Source: Pseudomonadota bacterium | GTDB taxonomy: Bacteria; Myxococcota_A; Polyangia; Haliangiales; Haliangiaceae | Assembly: GCA_023428295.1 (NCBI GenBank) | Contig: JAEYYV010000125.1 | Span: 1 to 18,193 of the forward strand | DNA: 18,193 nucleotides | Direction of reading: 5' to 3' | Shown: positions 1 to 14,479 of the stretch, piece after piece | How positions within the stretch are numbered: the stretch's first letter is position 1 | Layout of the letters: every line of letters starts with the position of its first letter | Program-made: the position numbers and the translations under genes | The notes under the pieces: model-generated | Seen by the model: the letters and a program-made list of their open reading frames with translations, nothing else | Told to the model about the DNA's origin: nothing | The model's database searches: none

Positions 1-6632
<6,632 letters not shown>

Positions 6633-6636
<4 letters not shown>

Positions 6637-9410
6637 GCGGCTCCTTCAAACGCGGCACCGTGGTGCGCCTTCAGTTGCGTGAGCGCTTGCACGCTCGCCT
6701 GCCACTCGCCCTTCGCCGTCGACGACGTGAACTCGCGCAGCACCGGCGCGATCGCTTTGGCGAGCTCGACATCCTCGAGGCCCACGTCACGCATCGCCTC
6801 GATCAACCGCTTCTTCGCGACGCTCGCGGGCAGCGCGCGCTCCGGCTTGGCGGCGCCGGCCGCGACCGGATCGCTCTCGCCGACGCGGCCCGGCGGCAGG
6901 CCGAACAGCACGACGCGCGCGAACTGCTGGAGCGCGGGCAGATCGTGAAAGCGCTGCGTCCCGATGGCCGCGCCGACGTTCTTGCGCGGCACGAAGCCCT
7001 GCGGCCATGGCTTGGGACGATGGCGATCCCAGAACAGGCGCACGGCGAACAGGCGCACGTCGCGCTCGGGGCTCTCCATGAGCCAGCCCAAGCGCTCCGC
7101 ACCACCGACCGCGTCGTAGAGGCGGCGGATCAGCGTGAGCGCGACTTCGCGCGACGCCTTGTGATTCGACTCGGCGAGCCCGAACAAGCGGCGACCGTCG
7201 AGCCACTCGGCCGGGAAGCGCTTCTTCTGCGAATCGTCGTCGGAGATCGTCGAGAGCAACAGCTCGCTGCCGACCTGCCGCGGCTCGCGATGCGCGGCGC
7301 CCGCGAGCTCGTACACGAGATCCTTGTCGCCCCAGCGCACGATCTCTTCGCTCGCGACCGACGCTGCGAGGCGGCGCACGTCCTGGCGATCATCGAACAG
7401 GAGCGGACGCAGCGCTTGCAGCGTGTACGCGTCGTGCCCGAGGCGCGGCGTGATGCCGAGCGCCTTGGCTTCCGGAAGCCGTGGTCCGAGATCCGGGTGG
7501 TGCGCCTTCAAGTACGTCGCGGCGAACGTGCGAACGGCCTCGGGCGACTTCTTCCCCGTCGCGAGCTCCCACAAGCGCTGCACGCCCGCTTGATTATCCA
7601 TGGAGTCGCCCGGCGCAAAGTCGGACGGCTGGAAGCTCTCGAGGAGCATGCGCTGCGCGAACGAGGCGAGCTCTGGATCCGTCGAGCGCGCGAGATCGAG
7701 CAGCCACGCGAGGCCCACGCGCGCGGGCGCCACGCGCCGGCGATCCGCGAGCACGCGGAGGGCGACGGGACGCAGGCGCGGCTTTCCGACGAGCGACTTC
7801 AGCCACTCGACGTCGAGATCGCTTCCCGCGAGCATGCCCGCGTCGAGCCACCGCACGACAGCGTCGGTGGTCTCGGCATTCTCGAGAGCCTTCTGGATCC
7901 ACGCGACGCCGATCTCTTTGGCGGTGCGCTTGCCGAGCTCGGTGAGCGCGGTCGCCTTCACCGAGCGCATGGACCACTCGTTCGATCGCGGGTCGTCGAC
8001 GAGCGCTGTCCAGTGTCCCGCGGGAATCGCCGCTTGCTTGTCGTTATAGAACTTCACGAGCGCGCCGAAGTGATTCGCGCTGCGCGTCGCTGTCTCGACG
8101 AACATGGCCGCGTCGATGTCCTTGGGCGAGAAGCTCTGCGCGAGCTTGCCCTCCACCCACGGCGCCGCGCTGTGGCGCAAGAGGCGCAGCAGCACCGGCA
8201 GTCCGAGCTGCCCGCCCGACATTCCCTCGAGGCGCGCGGCCGCGAACTTCGCGACCTCGCCCGCGCCCTTCTCGATCAGCTCGACGAGCCTCTCGATGCT
8301 GATGTCGGGTGCGTGTGCCGCCGCGTACTCGAGTGCGTACGCGCGCGCTTCCTGCGACGGCGAGAGCAAGAACGCGAGCACCACGTCGTGCAATCCGAGC
8401 TGCACGAGCTTGCTCTGATGGAGCTCGGGGCTCTCGCGCAAGAGCGATACGACGAACGAGTGAATCGCGGCGACGGGGCGGCGACCGAGACGCGCCAGCC
8501 ACGCGGGCTCCACGGCGCGCAAAGCGAGCGGATGATCTGCGCGTAGCGAGCGGATCGCGAAGTCACAGACCAGCTCGTTGTGGGCGACCTCGAGCAAACG
8601 AAGCAGCGGCGCCGGCGAGATCTTCCACGCGGGGGCGAATGCACGCGCGGCCATCGCGTCGCCCCACGTCGGCGGATGGAACGTCGCCGGTCCACGCTGG
8701 CCCTTGAGGTTTCCGTGTCCCCAGATCTGCGCGGCGACCCACGACGATGCGTACGTGACGTGGTTCGCGGGATAGTGACGCAGCACCTCGACGGCGAACG
8801 CGACGTATGCCTCCGCCGTCGCCGTGCCGAGCTGGCGCAGGTATCGCCACGCGCGACGCCGCAGATACTTCTGCGTACCGGCGCCGATCTCCGAGCGCGC
8901 TGGCTGCATCGCATCGAAGCGATACGCGAGCACGCCGAACATCGCGACGTCCTTGGTCTCCTCGGCCTTCTTGTAGATCGCCTTGGCCGCCTTCCACACA
9001 CCCCACTGCATGCGGCCGTGTGTGAACACCTCGAGCAACGCCGCGCGTCCTTCGGCATCACCGCGCGCATATAGATCGAGGAGCAGCGTGCCGAGGCGAA
9101 GGCGCGGTGGCGCGAACGGAGACGCTTCCGCAGCCGCGAACGCTTCGCGCCGCGTGAGCTTTCGCTCCATCGGGTTCTTGTTGGACAGCCCGCGATCACT
9201 GACCGCCTGGGTCAGCTTCGCGATCGTCATCGCACCCGCGGGCACGTCGATCACCGGCGTCGAGTCGTCGTTGTTGTCGTCGTCGTCGTCGTGCGCTTCG
9301 CTGCGGCCCGGCTCGGGGTCGTCTTGCGCGAGGTACCGGACGATCAGGTCGCCGAGCGCCGGATCACGCGCTGCGATGGCGCGCTCGAGATCGGCGAAGA
9401 CTACAGACAC
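6633..9410 (-). CDS. HEAT-like alpha-solenoid protein, 925 aa
   Basis: First gene of the two-gene solenoid unit. I start it at GTG 9410 (MSVVFADLERAI...), 925 residues, because a purine-rich GGGGGAAG lies a few bases upstream on this strand. The frame continues 33 codons further upstream, but those residues look non-coding. Residues 1-30 form a short helix, 36-50 are an Asp/Asn-rich linker, and from about 60 to the end the protein is all-alpha with weak HEAT-like repeats (e.g. DDRQDVRRLAASVAS, SPERDVRLFAVRLFW). A segment near residues 145-210, rich in Trp, Arg and Tyr (including YLRRRAWRYLRQLG), looks like the most conserved family-specific part; I recall similar segments in HEAT-annotated proteins of myxobacteria and planctomycetes, but cannot name the family. 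There is no signal peptide, membrane segment or nucleotide-binding motif. It overlaps the giant propeller-HEAT gene by 4 bases, so the two products probably work together. Confidence 0.85.
9264..9292. repeat. In-frame trinucleotide tract coding for an Asp/Asn run
   Basis: A tract of TCG/TTG triplets on the plus strand, read as GAC and AAC codons on the minus strand. It encodes residues about 41-49 of the 925-residue solenoid protein (five Asp, two Asn, two Asp). Such tracts can change length by whole codons through slippage without breaking the frame. Confidence 0.7.
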
Positions 9411-9414
9411 AGCG

Positions 9415-9422
9415 CTTCCCCC
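9415..9422 (-). promoter_or_regulatory. Shine-Dalgarno site deciding the GTG start at 9410
   Basis: On the minus strand this reads GGGGGAAG, 4 bases before GTG 9410. It supports that start over the upstream in-frame ATG codons at 9509 and 9476, which have weaker context. Confidence 0.5.
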
Positions 9423-9426
9423 AAAG

Positions 9427-9442
9427 CGATATGACCGTATCG
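9427..9442. promoter_or_regulatory. Imperfect inverted repeat in the divergent intergenic region
   Basis: CGATA and TATCG arms separated by 6 bases, in the 110-base gap between the divergent starts at 9410 (minus) and 9521 (plus). The repeat is just upstream of the Shine-Dalgarno of the solenoid operon, and a minus-strand TACGGT inside it could be a weak -10 box. It could be an operator or chance; five-base arms are short. Confidence 0.25.
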
Positions 9443-9508
9443 AAAACGGGATGCATGATCTTCTGCGCTCGGCCATTTTCTGAAATCCGGAGGCGCGATC
9501 TCTCGGCA

Positions 9509-9514
9509 TATACT
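9509..9514 (+). promoter_or_regulatory. -10 box TATACT of the Gly-rich lipoprotein gene
   Basis: TATACT matches the sigma70-type TATAAT in 5 of 6 positions. Its first base is 12 nt before GTG 9521, so transcription would be expected to start at or next to the start codon. There is no convincing -35 box and no Shine-Dalgarno between the box and the GTG. The flanking 110 bases are AT-richer than the genes around them. Confidence 0.45.
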
Positions 9515-9520
9515 GTTCGC

Positions 9521-10696
9521 GTGCGCGGCCTCTTGATCTGCGTAGTGATGATGGGAGTGGGTTGTTACCGGCCGCGCATCGAAGGCGCGTGCGAGGTGCG
9601 ATGCGACGTCGCGAATGCGCCCGCGTGTCCGAGCGGGCTCACGTGTGGCGCCGATAACCTCTGCTACGAAGATGTCGAGTGCCGCGAGCTCGGCGTCGAC
9701 GCGGCCATCGTTCCCGACGCTCACAGTGGTGATCCGAGCACGTGCGCCGGTGTCGGCTGGTTGGCAGAGACGTGTCCAGTCGTGATCACCCCCCCGCGCG
9801 TGCTCGGCTCGGCGATCAACACGGAGACGGATTGCGACGAGATCTTCGTGAACAACTGTCTGATCGCGGCCGAGGCGATCACCATGTCCGGTACGTTCGT
9901 GGTGACCGGCCCCCGCCCGCTCGTCGTGTTCGCGCGGAAGTCACTCACCGTCGCGGCGGGGAGCGTGATCGACGTGTTGGCCGGAAGCGGTAATGGCTGC
10001 GCCGCCTCGACGGCCGGTGCATCGACGGGCGTCGGCTCCGCGGCGACCGGAGGTGGGCCCGGTGGAACGCTCGGTGGCCGAGGCGGCTATGGTGGTGGTG
10101 CGTCGACTAACGTGAAGGCCATGTCCGTCGCGGCCACGACCATCACGACGTTTCGCCCCGGTTGTCCCGGCGGCAACGGAGGCGTCGGACCGTCGACGCT
10201 CCCTGCCGCGGGAGGCGCTGGCGGTGGCGCCATCTACTTGGTCGCGGGTGAGATGATCACGATCGCCGGAACCTTGCGCGCTCCGGGTCGCGGCGGTGCC
10301 GGTGCCACACCGCAGGCGGGCGCCTCGGCAGGTGGTGGGGGCGGCGGCAGCGGCGGCATGATCGTCCTCGACGCACCGCGGATCTTGGTGCAGGGTGCCT
10401 TGCTCGCGCACGGTGGCGGTGGTGGTGGCGGCGCACGCGACGGTACCGGCGGTTCGGGCGGAGCTGGCACGATCGTGAATGGCGCAGCCGCCAACGGCGG
10501 TCTCTCGGCTGGCACCGGCTCGTCGGCCGGAGGTTCGGGCTCGGGTGGGAGCTCGCTGACCGGTGGCACCGCGCTCGATGCGACGGCCGGAGGTGGTGCT
10601 GGTGGTGGCGGCGGTGGCGCCGGCGTGATCAAGATGTTCAGCGCGATGACGCCGGTGATCGACAACCAGGTGACCGTCTCGCCGCCCGCTACTTGA
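9521..10696 (+). CDS. Glycine-rich predicted lipoprotein, 391 aa
   Basis: Start GTG 9521 gives a short basic N-terminus (MRG), a hydrophobic stretch and a lipobox-like MGVGC with Cys15 as the likely lipidation site; Gly at -3 is not canonical. An in-frame ATG at 9431 would bury this signal 30 residues inside, so I reject it. Residues 24-54 form a Cys-rich segment (CEVRC, CPSGLTCGADNLC) like those I associate with myxobacterial lipoproteins. After further cysteines, residues about 137-372 alternate short hydrophobic strands with long Gly runs. Two copies (about 236-262 and 278-305) share the pattern GG-x-I-x-L-x-A-x-x-I-x-I-x-G-x-L-x-A-x-GG, and a looser copy lies at 137-157, so a beta-helix or beta-solenoid is likely. 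Function is unknown; probably surface or outer-membrane attached. Its stop overlaps the convergent mrp gene by 8 bases. Confidence 0.8.
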   Translation: MRGLLICVVMMGVGCYRPRIEGACEVRCDVANAPACPSGLTCGADNLCYEDVECRELGVDAAIVPDAHSGDPSTCAGVGWLAETCPVVITPPRVLGSAINTETDCDEIFVNNCLIAAEAITMSGTFVVTGPRPLVVFARKSLTVAAGSVIDVLAGSGNGCAASTAGASTGVGSAATGGGPGGTLGGRGGYGGGASTNVKAMSVAATTITTFRPGCPGGNGGVGPSTLPAAGGAGGGAIYLVAGEMITIAGTLRAPGRGGAGATPQAGASAGGGGGGSGGMIVLDAPRILVQGALLAHGGGGGGGARDGTGGSGGAGTIVNGAAANGGLSAGTGSSAGGSGSGGSSLTGGTALDATAGGGAGGGGGGAGVIKMFSAMTPVIDNQVTVSPPAT

Positions 10697-11774
10697 TCAC
10701 GGCGAGACGCGGCGAGCGCTTGGGCTTGCTGAGCACCGCGCTCGCGATCTTCATCGCTGCCTTCGTCGCGATCTCCATGAAGCGATGCGCGTTCTCCGAG
10801 TCCGGCGAGGACGTCATGATCGGAACGCCCGCATCACCGCCGAAGCGAATGCGCGTGTCGATCGGAATCTCGCCGAAGAACTCGGTGCCGATCTCCTGGG
10901 CGAGCCGCTTACCGCCACCGTGACTGAAGATCTCGTCGGTGTGACCGCACGCGGGGCACTTGTAGTAGCTCATGTTCTCGACGATGCCGAGGATCGGAAT
11001 CTCGACCTTCTCGAACATCGCGATGCCCTTCACCACGTCGACGATCGACACTTCTTGCGGCGTGGTCACCATCACCGAGCCCGCGATCGGAATCAGCTGC
11101 GAGAGCGACAGCTGCACGTCGCCGGTGCCGGGCGGCAGATCGCAGACGAGGTAATCGAGGTCACCCCAATCGACTTCGCCGAGGAACTGCTGGAGCAAAC
11201 GGTGCACCATGGGCCCCCGCCACACGACCGCTTCGTCTTTGTCGACGAAGAAGCCGACGCTGATCACCTTGAGGCCCTGATGGATCGCCGGGACGATCCG
11301 CTTCTCCTCGGTGGCGCTCGCCGGGACTTCGGGCGGGCCGAGCATCGTCGGGATCGACGGGCCGAACACGTCGCAATCGAGGAGGCCGACCTTCGCGCCG
11401 TGCTTCTGCAGCGCGAGCGCGAGGTTCACCGCGACCGTCGACTTGCCGACGCCGCCTTTTCCAGCCGCGACGGCGATGACGTTCTTGGGCCCCTTCAGCA
11501 CGGCCTTGTCGCTCGGCGCCGGCTGATACGCCGTGGACACGCTCGCGACGACCGACACCTGCTTCGCGCCGGCCTCCGTGAGCGCCTTCTCCACGCGCTG
11601 CTGGAGCTCGCGGCGTTGCGCGGCGGGATACGCGTGCGACGGAATGTCGAGCTTCACGAGCACGTCGCCGTCCTGCACCTCGACGGAGCGGAGCACGCGA
11701 TAGCTCACGATGTCGTGTCCGAGCATCGGATCGATGACCTTCGTGAGCGCAGTCCTGGCGATGTCTTCGTTCAT
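10689..11774 (-). CDS. mrp: Mrp/ApbC-family iron-sulfur cluster carrier ATPase
   Basis: 361 residues, normal for the family. Residues 1-85 form a MIP18/DUF59-type domain, often fused to bacterial Mrp. The P-loop NTPase domain follows, with the deviant Walker A GKGGVGKST at 105-113, a CDVFGPS segment at 134-140 and CDLPPGTGD at 211-219. The C-terminal CxxC (Cys273 and Cys276 in YKCPACG) is the pair that holds a bridging [4Fe-4S] cluster between two subunits in ApbC/Nbp35-type carriers. These proteins pass Fe-S clusters to apo-enzymes in the cytoplasm. I use ATG 11774: it is preceded by AGGA at a 5-base spacing, and the product then starts at the usual place for DUF59. It lies 7 bases behind ribA, so the two probably share a transcript. 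An Fe-S role fits hscA and fdx elsewhere in the window. Confidence 0.95.
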   Translation of the reverse strand: MNEDIARTALTKVIDPMLGHDIVSYRVLRSVEVQDGDVLVKLDIPSHAYPAAQRRELQQRVEKALTEAGAKQVSVVASVSTAYQPAPSDKAVLKGPKNVIAVAAGKGGVGKSTVAVNLALALQKHGAKVGLLDCDVFGPSIPTMLGPPEVPASATEEKRIVPAIHQGLKVISVGFFVDKDEAVVWRGPMVHRLLQQFLGEVDWGDLDYLVCDLPPGTGDVQLSLSQLIPIAGSVMVTTPQEVSIVDVVKGIAMFEKVEIPILGIVENMSYYKCPACGHTDEIFSHGGGKRLAQEIGTEFFGEIPIDTRIRFGGDAGVPIMTSSPDSENAHRFMEIATKAAMKIASAVLSKPKRSPRLAVIK

Positions 11775-11779
11775 ACGGT

Positions 11780-11783
11780 TCCT
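11780..11783 (-). promoter_or_regulatory. Ribosome binding site of mrp, overlapping the ribA stop
   Basis: Minus-strand AGGA, 5 bases before ATG 11774, shares bases with the TAG stop of ribA. Termination of RibA synthesis therefore sits on the mrp initiation site, suggesting coupling. It supports ATG 11774 over an in-frame upstream start at 11840 that would overlap ribA. Confidence 0.5.
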
Positions 11784-12390
11784 AGCCGAGGTGGCCGAGC
11801 TTGGACTTCTTGGTCGCGAGGTAGCTCTCGCTGTGAGCACTCTCGCCCACCCAATGCGATTCGGGCGCGACGACCATGCCCGCCGCTTCGAGACCCGAGA
11901 TCTTTTGCGGGTTGTTCGTCATCAAGCGGACGCTCGTGACCCCGAGGTCGCGCAGGATGTTCGCCGCGAGATCGTACGAGCGCAGATCGACGTCGAAGCC
12001 GAGCTGGACGTTCGCGTCGACCGTATCCGCGCCAGCGTCTTGCAGCTTGTACGCGGCGACCTTGTTGCCAAGGCCGATGCCGCGGCCCTCTTGCACGAGA
12101 TACACGAGCACACCGCGACCCTCGCGGCCGATGCGCTCGAGAGCAGCGTCGAGCTGTGCGCGACAATCGCAGCGAAGGCTCCCGAGAACCTCGCCCGTGA
12201 AGCACGACGAGTGCACGCGCGCGAGCACCGCGTCTCCACGAACATCGCCGTACACCATCGCGACGTGCTCTTCGGGACCGGTGCCGAGCGCCGTGCCGCC
12301 CACCCCGGCGGCCTCCCCTGTCCGGTAGACCACCACGCGAAACTCCCCATGTGGGGTGGGCAGCTTGGCCTCCGAGAACCGCGTAATCAT
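11782..12390 (-). CDS. ribA: GTP cyclohydrolase II (riboflavin synthesis)
   Basis: 202 residues, the length of stand-alone RibA; there is no fused RibB (DHBP synthase) domain. RibA opens GTP to 2,5-diamino-6-ribosylamino-4(3H)-pyrimidinone 5'-phosphate with release of formate and pyrophosphate, the first step of riboflavin synthesis. Visible family signatures: zinc ligands Cys63, Cys74 and Cys76 (SSCFTGEVLGSLRCDC), EGRGIGL at 101-107 with the catalytic-region Arg, LQDAGADTVDAN near 116-127, and TNNPQK at 158-163. ATG 12390 is the only start giving a normal N-terminus; the frame continues upstream but there it is antisense to the deformylase gene. The 75-base gap to def is too short for an FMN riboswitch and shows no sign of one; a TTGACA box lies in it. 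mrp follows directly. Confidence 0.95.
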   Translation of the reverse strand: MITRFSEAKLPTPHGEFRVVVYRTGEAAGVGGTALGTGPEEHVAMVYGDVRGDAVLARVHSSCFTGEVLGSLRCDCRAQLDAALERIGREGRGVLVYLVQEGRGIGLGNKVAAYKLQDAGADTVDANVQLGFDVDLRSYDLAANILRDLGVTSVRLMTNNPQKISGLEAAGMVVAPESHWVGESAHSESYLATKKSKLGHLG

Positions 12391-12402
12391 GTATCCGCGC
12401 CG

Positions 12403-12431
12403 TGTATGGCCCCCGCCGAGGAGGATGTCAA
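12403..12431 (-). promoter_or_regulatory. Candidate ribA-mrp promoter
   Basis: On the minus strand a perfect -35 box TTGACA (12431-12426) is followed after 17 bases by CATACA (12408-12403), which matches TATAAT in only 3 of 6 positions. Transcription would start about 6 bases before ATG 12390, leaving almost no leader. Confidence 0.45.
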
Positions 12432-12451
12432 TGCACCGGTGTTGGCGTGCT

Positions 12452-12457
12452 AAGGTG
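12452..12457 (+). promoter_or_regulatory. Shine-Dalgarno-like AAGGTG upstream of def
   Basis: AAGGTG lies 8 bases before ATG 12466 and is a plausible ribosome binding site. The same stretch read as TAAGGT (12451-12456) could instead be a -10 box 15 bases before the ATG; the sequence alone does not decide. Confidence 0.4.
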
Positions 12458-12465
12458 CGGCTCAA

Positions 12466-13002
<537 letters not shown>

Positions 13003-13008
13003 AGGCGC

Positions 13009-13632
13009 CTACGGGTCTTCTCGCGGAATCCACTCGGGCAGCTCGTTGCCGTGGCGTTCGGTGCCAAATGCCTGCGGGCTCCACACCACGCGCTGGATCC
13101 GATGCCCCTCGAGCGAGCGCCGCTCGCTCGGCGTGCCGAGCCCGTCGCAATCGTTCTCGTCGCTGTCGTCCGCCGTGCGGCGAAATCCGAGCGCGATGTG
13201 CTCGCCGTTTGGCCAGCACACAGGATGCGTTCCCCAGCACTGACAATCGCCGAGCAGATCGCTGCGCGAGAACGGCTTGCCGATGACCCAGTAAGGATGC
13301 CCCGTGACCGCCACGGATCCGCTGACGACGTGCACGTTGAACAGCGAGCCGTCGTCGTTGGGGATCACGTAGAGCACGTGCTCCGTGCCGTCGTAGACGT
13401 GGAGCTCGACGCCGCCGTCGTTGATCGGGCGCACCGCGTAGCCATGCGGCCCCACGAGCGCGCGAAGCGCGGTCAGGTTCGCCGGCGTGTCCTTGTCGAT
13501 GGGACCGACGCCGCGACCGCTGATCGAGAAGATCGTCGGTGGCGGCTGTGGAGGCAGTGGCTTCTCGACCGGCACAGGTGGCGGGCTGCACGCCGCGAGC
13601 GCCACGAGACCCACCACGACCGAGCGAGACAT
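13009..13632 (-). CDS. Lipoprotein resembling DUF1131/YfeY
   Basis: 207 residues. The N-terminus MSRSVVVGLVALAAC is a clear lipoprotein signal with lipobox LAAC and Cys15 as the modified residue, followed by a Pro-rich linker (17-32). The mature domain begins with GVGPIDKDTP at 41-50 and later has a V-I-x-x-DDGS segment (89-96), an IGKPFS segment (117-122), paired cysteines (130, 132, 139, 162) and a final RVVWS strand (181-185). From memory this order resembles E. coli YfeY, the RpoE-regulated lipoprotein of DUF1131, but I could not align them, so the family call is tentative. Role unknown; an envelope-stress link would be by analogy only. It converges with def (6-base gap) and diverges from folB (50-base gap). 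A TACAAT box sits 12 bases before ATG 13632. Confidence 0.75.
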   Translation of the reverse strand: MSRSVVVGLVALAACSPPPVPVEKPLPPQPPPTIFSISGRGVGPIDKDTPANLTALRALVGPHGYAVRPINDGGVELHVYDGTEHVLYVIPNDDGSLFNVHVVSGSVAVTGHPYWVIGKPFSRSDLLGDCQCWGTHPVCWPNGEHIALGFRRTADDSDENDCDGLGTPSERRSLEGHRIQRVVWSPQAFGTERHGNELPEWIPREDP

Positions 13633-13638
13633 CCCAGC

Positions 13639-13644
13639 ATTGTA
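13639..13644 (-). promoter_or_regulatory. -10 box TACAAT directly before the DUF1131-like lipoprotein gene
   Basis: Minus-strand TACAAT (13644-13639) matches TATAAT at 5 of 6 positions. Its first base is 12 nt before the A of ATG 13632, placing the expected transcription start on the start codon. Only a weak GGG precedes the ATG, too close to act as a Shine-Dalgarno. No good -35 box is seen. Confidence 0.5.
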
Positions 13645-13670
13645 CGTGGCGCGCCCTAGCCCTGCACGTG

Positions 13671-13676
13671 TAGCTT
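13671..13676 (+). promoter_or_regulatory. Weak -10-like TAGCTT directly before folB
   Basis: TAGCTT keeps the key T1, A2 and T6 of a -10 box and starts 12 nt before GTG 13683. There is no Shine-Dalgarno between it and the GTG and no clear -35. Alone it would be unconvincing; the spacing equals that of the other unit-leading genes here. Confidence 0.3.
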
Positions 13677-13682
13677 CCGCCC

Positions 13683-14048
13683 GTGACCGATAGCGTCTTC
13701 GTTCGAGGCCTCGAGTTCGAGGGCAATCACGGCAACACCGCCGCCGAGCGTCGAGGAACACGGCGCTTTCGCGTGAACGTCACGCTCGAGCTTCCGCTCG
13801 CCGCGGCGATCGCGTCGGACCGCATCGTCGATACGGTCAACTACGCACGCGTGTCAGAGATCATCGTCGCGCTCGGAACGAAGTCGACGTTCAAGCTGCT
13901 CGAAGCGCTCGCCGGCGCGATGGGACAGAAGATCCTCGAGCTGTATCCCAAGGCGCGCGTCGCGATCGAGCTCGAGAAGCTCGCGCCGCCCTGCCCCGGT
14001 GTTCCTGCCGCGTGTGGCGTGCGCGTCGTCTTGGGGCCGATGTCATGA
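13683..14048 (+). CDS. folB: Dihydroneopterin aldolase (folate synthesis)
   Basis: 121 residues, the usual size. FolB splits 7,8-dihydroneopterin into 6-hydroxymethyl-7,8-dihydropterin and glycolaldehyde in the folate pathway. Key residues fall where expected from the well-studied Staphylococcus enzyme: Glu22, Tyr54 (VNYARV), Glu74 in FKLLEALA, and Lys99 in LEKLAPP (Lys100 there). The segment around Glu22 reads EGNHGNTAAERRG rather than the common GYHGV-x-x-EE, so the N-terminal loop differs, but the substrate-binding Glu is kept. I use GTG 13683: it gives the full N-terminal strand and no alternative start is nearby. Its TGA overlaps the next gene by 4 bases (ATGA). The family also includes FolX-like epimerases; aldolase is the more likely activity. 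Confidence 0.88.
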   Translation: MTDSVFVRGLEFEGNHGNTAAERRGTRRFRVNVTLELPLAAAIASDRIVDTVNYARVSEIIVALGTKSTFKLLEALAGAMGQKILELYPKARVAIELEKLAPPCPGVPAACGVRVVLGPMS

Positions 14049-14479
14049 CGTTCACGTTCGCGACCCCCGTTCGCTTCTCCGATATCGATCACGCGGGCAT
14101 CGTCTACTACCCCCGCTTCTTCCATTACTTTCACCTCGCGTTCGAGGAGCTGTGGCGTCAGCGCATCGGACCCCGCGCGTACTCCGAGCTGCTCGATCGC
14201 GATCGGGTGGGGTTCCCCGCCGTGCGCGCGGAGTGCGACTTCAAAGGGCCGCTGAAGTTTGGCGACACCGCCGAGATCGTGGTGTCCGTCGCACGACTGG
14301 GGACCAAGTCGATCACGTTTCGTTACCGCGTGTATCGGGCAGCCGATGAGCGCGAGCGCTCGCTGGCCGCCGAGGGCACCGTGGTGTGCGCGGTCGTCGA
14401 TCTAGCGGCATTCGTTGCGATAACGGTGCCCGAGCGCGTCGTCACACTTCTGCAGGATCTCGTGGAATCGGATCGTTGA
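14045..14479 (+). CDS. 4HBT-family (YbgC-like) acyl-CoA thioesterase
   Basis: 144 residues, one hotdog domain. The family hydrolyses thioesters of CoA or acyl carrier proteins as oligomers. The signature SDIDHAGIVYYPRF (12-25) contains the catalytic Asp15 in the D-x-D-x-x-G-I-V motif of Pseudomonas 4-hydroxybenzoyl-CoA thioesterase, with the following helix (FFHYFHLAFEELW) as in that enzyme. Residues 61-95 contain the expected central strands (ECDFKGPLKFGD, TKSITFRYRVY). The substrate cannot be read from sequence; short acyl-CoA or 4-hydroxybenzoyl-CoA are the family norms. ATG 14045 overlaps the folB stop in ATGA, so the two are translationally coupled; no metabolic link between folate and this enzyme is obvious. 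Its TGA overlaps the TTGACC box of the following gene. Confidence 0.88.
   Translation: MTFTFATPVRFSDIDHAGIVYYPRFFHYFHLAFEELWRQRIGPRAYSELLDRDRVGFPAVRAECDFKGPLKFGDTAEIVVSVARLGTKSITFRYRVYRAADERERSLAAEGTVVCAVVDLAAFVAITVPERVVTLLQDLVESDR

Noticed and set aside
6660..8546. 628-residue plus-strand frame opposite the 925-aa HEAT gene
   Set aside because: Shadow of the minus-strand gene: Arg/Leu/Ala-rich and without motifs.
9431..9520. Upstream ATG start at 9431 for the Gly-rich lipoprotein
   Set aside because: It would place the lipoprotein signal 30 residues inside the protein, and the TATACT box would lie within the coding sequence.
10785..11939. 384-residue plus-strand frame opposite mrp
   Set aside because: The opposite strand encodes an unmistakable Mrp ATPase with Walker A and CxxC; this frame shows His/Arg/Asp-rich shadow composition.
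12391..12465. FMN riboswitch upstream of ribA
   Set aside because: The gap to def is only 75 bases and shows no multi-helix arrangement; an RFN element needs more.
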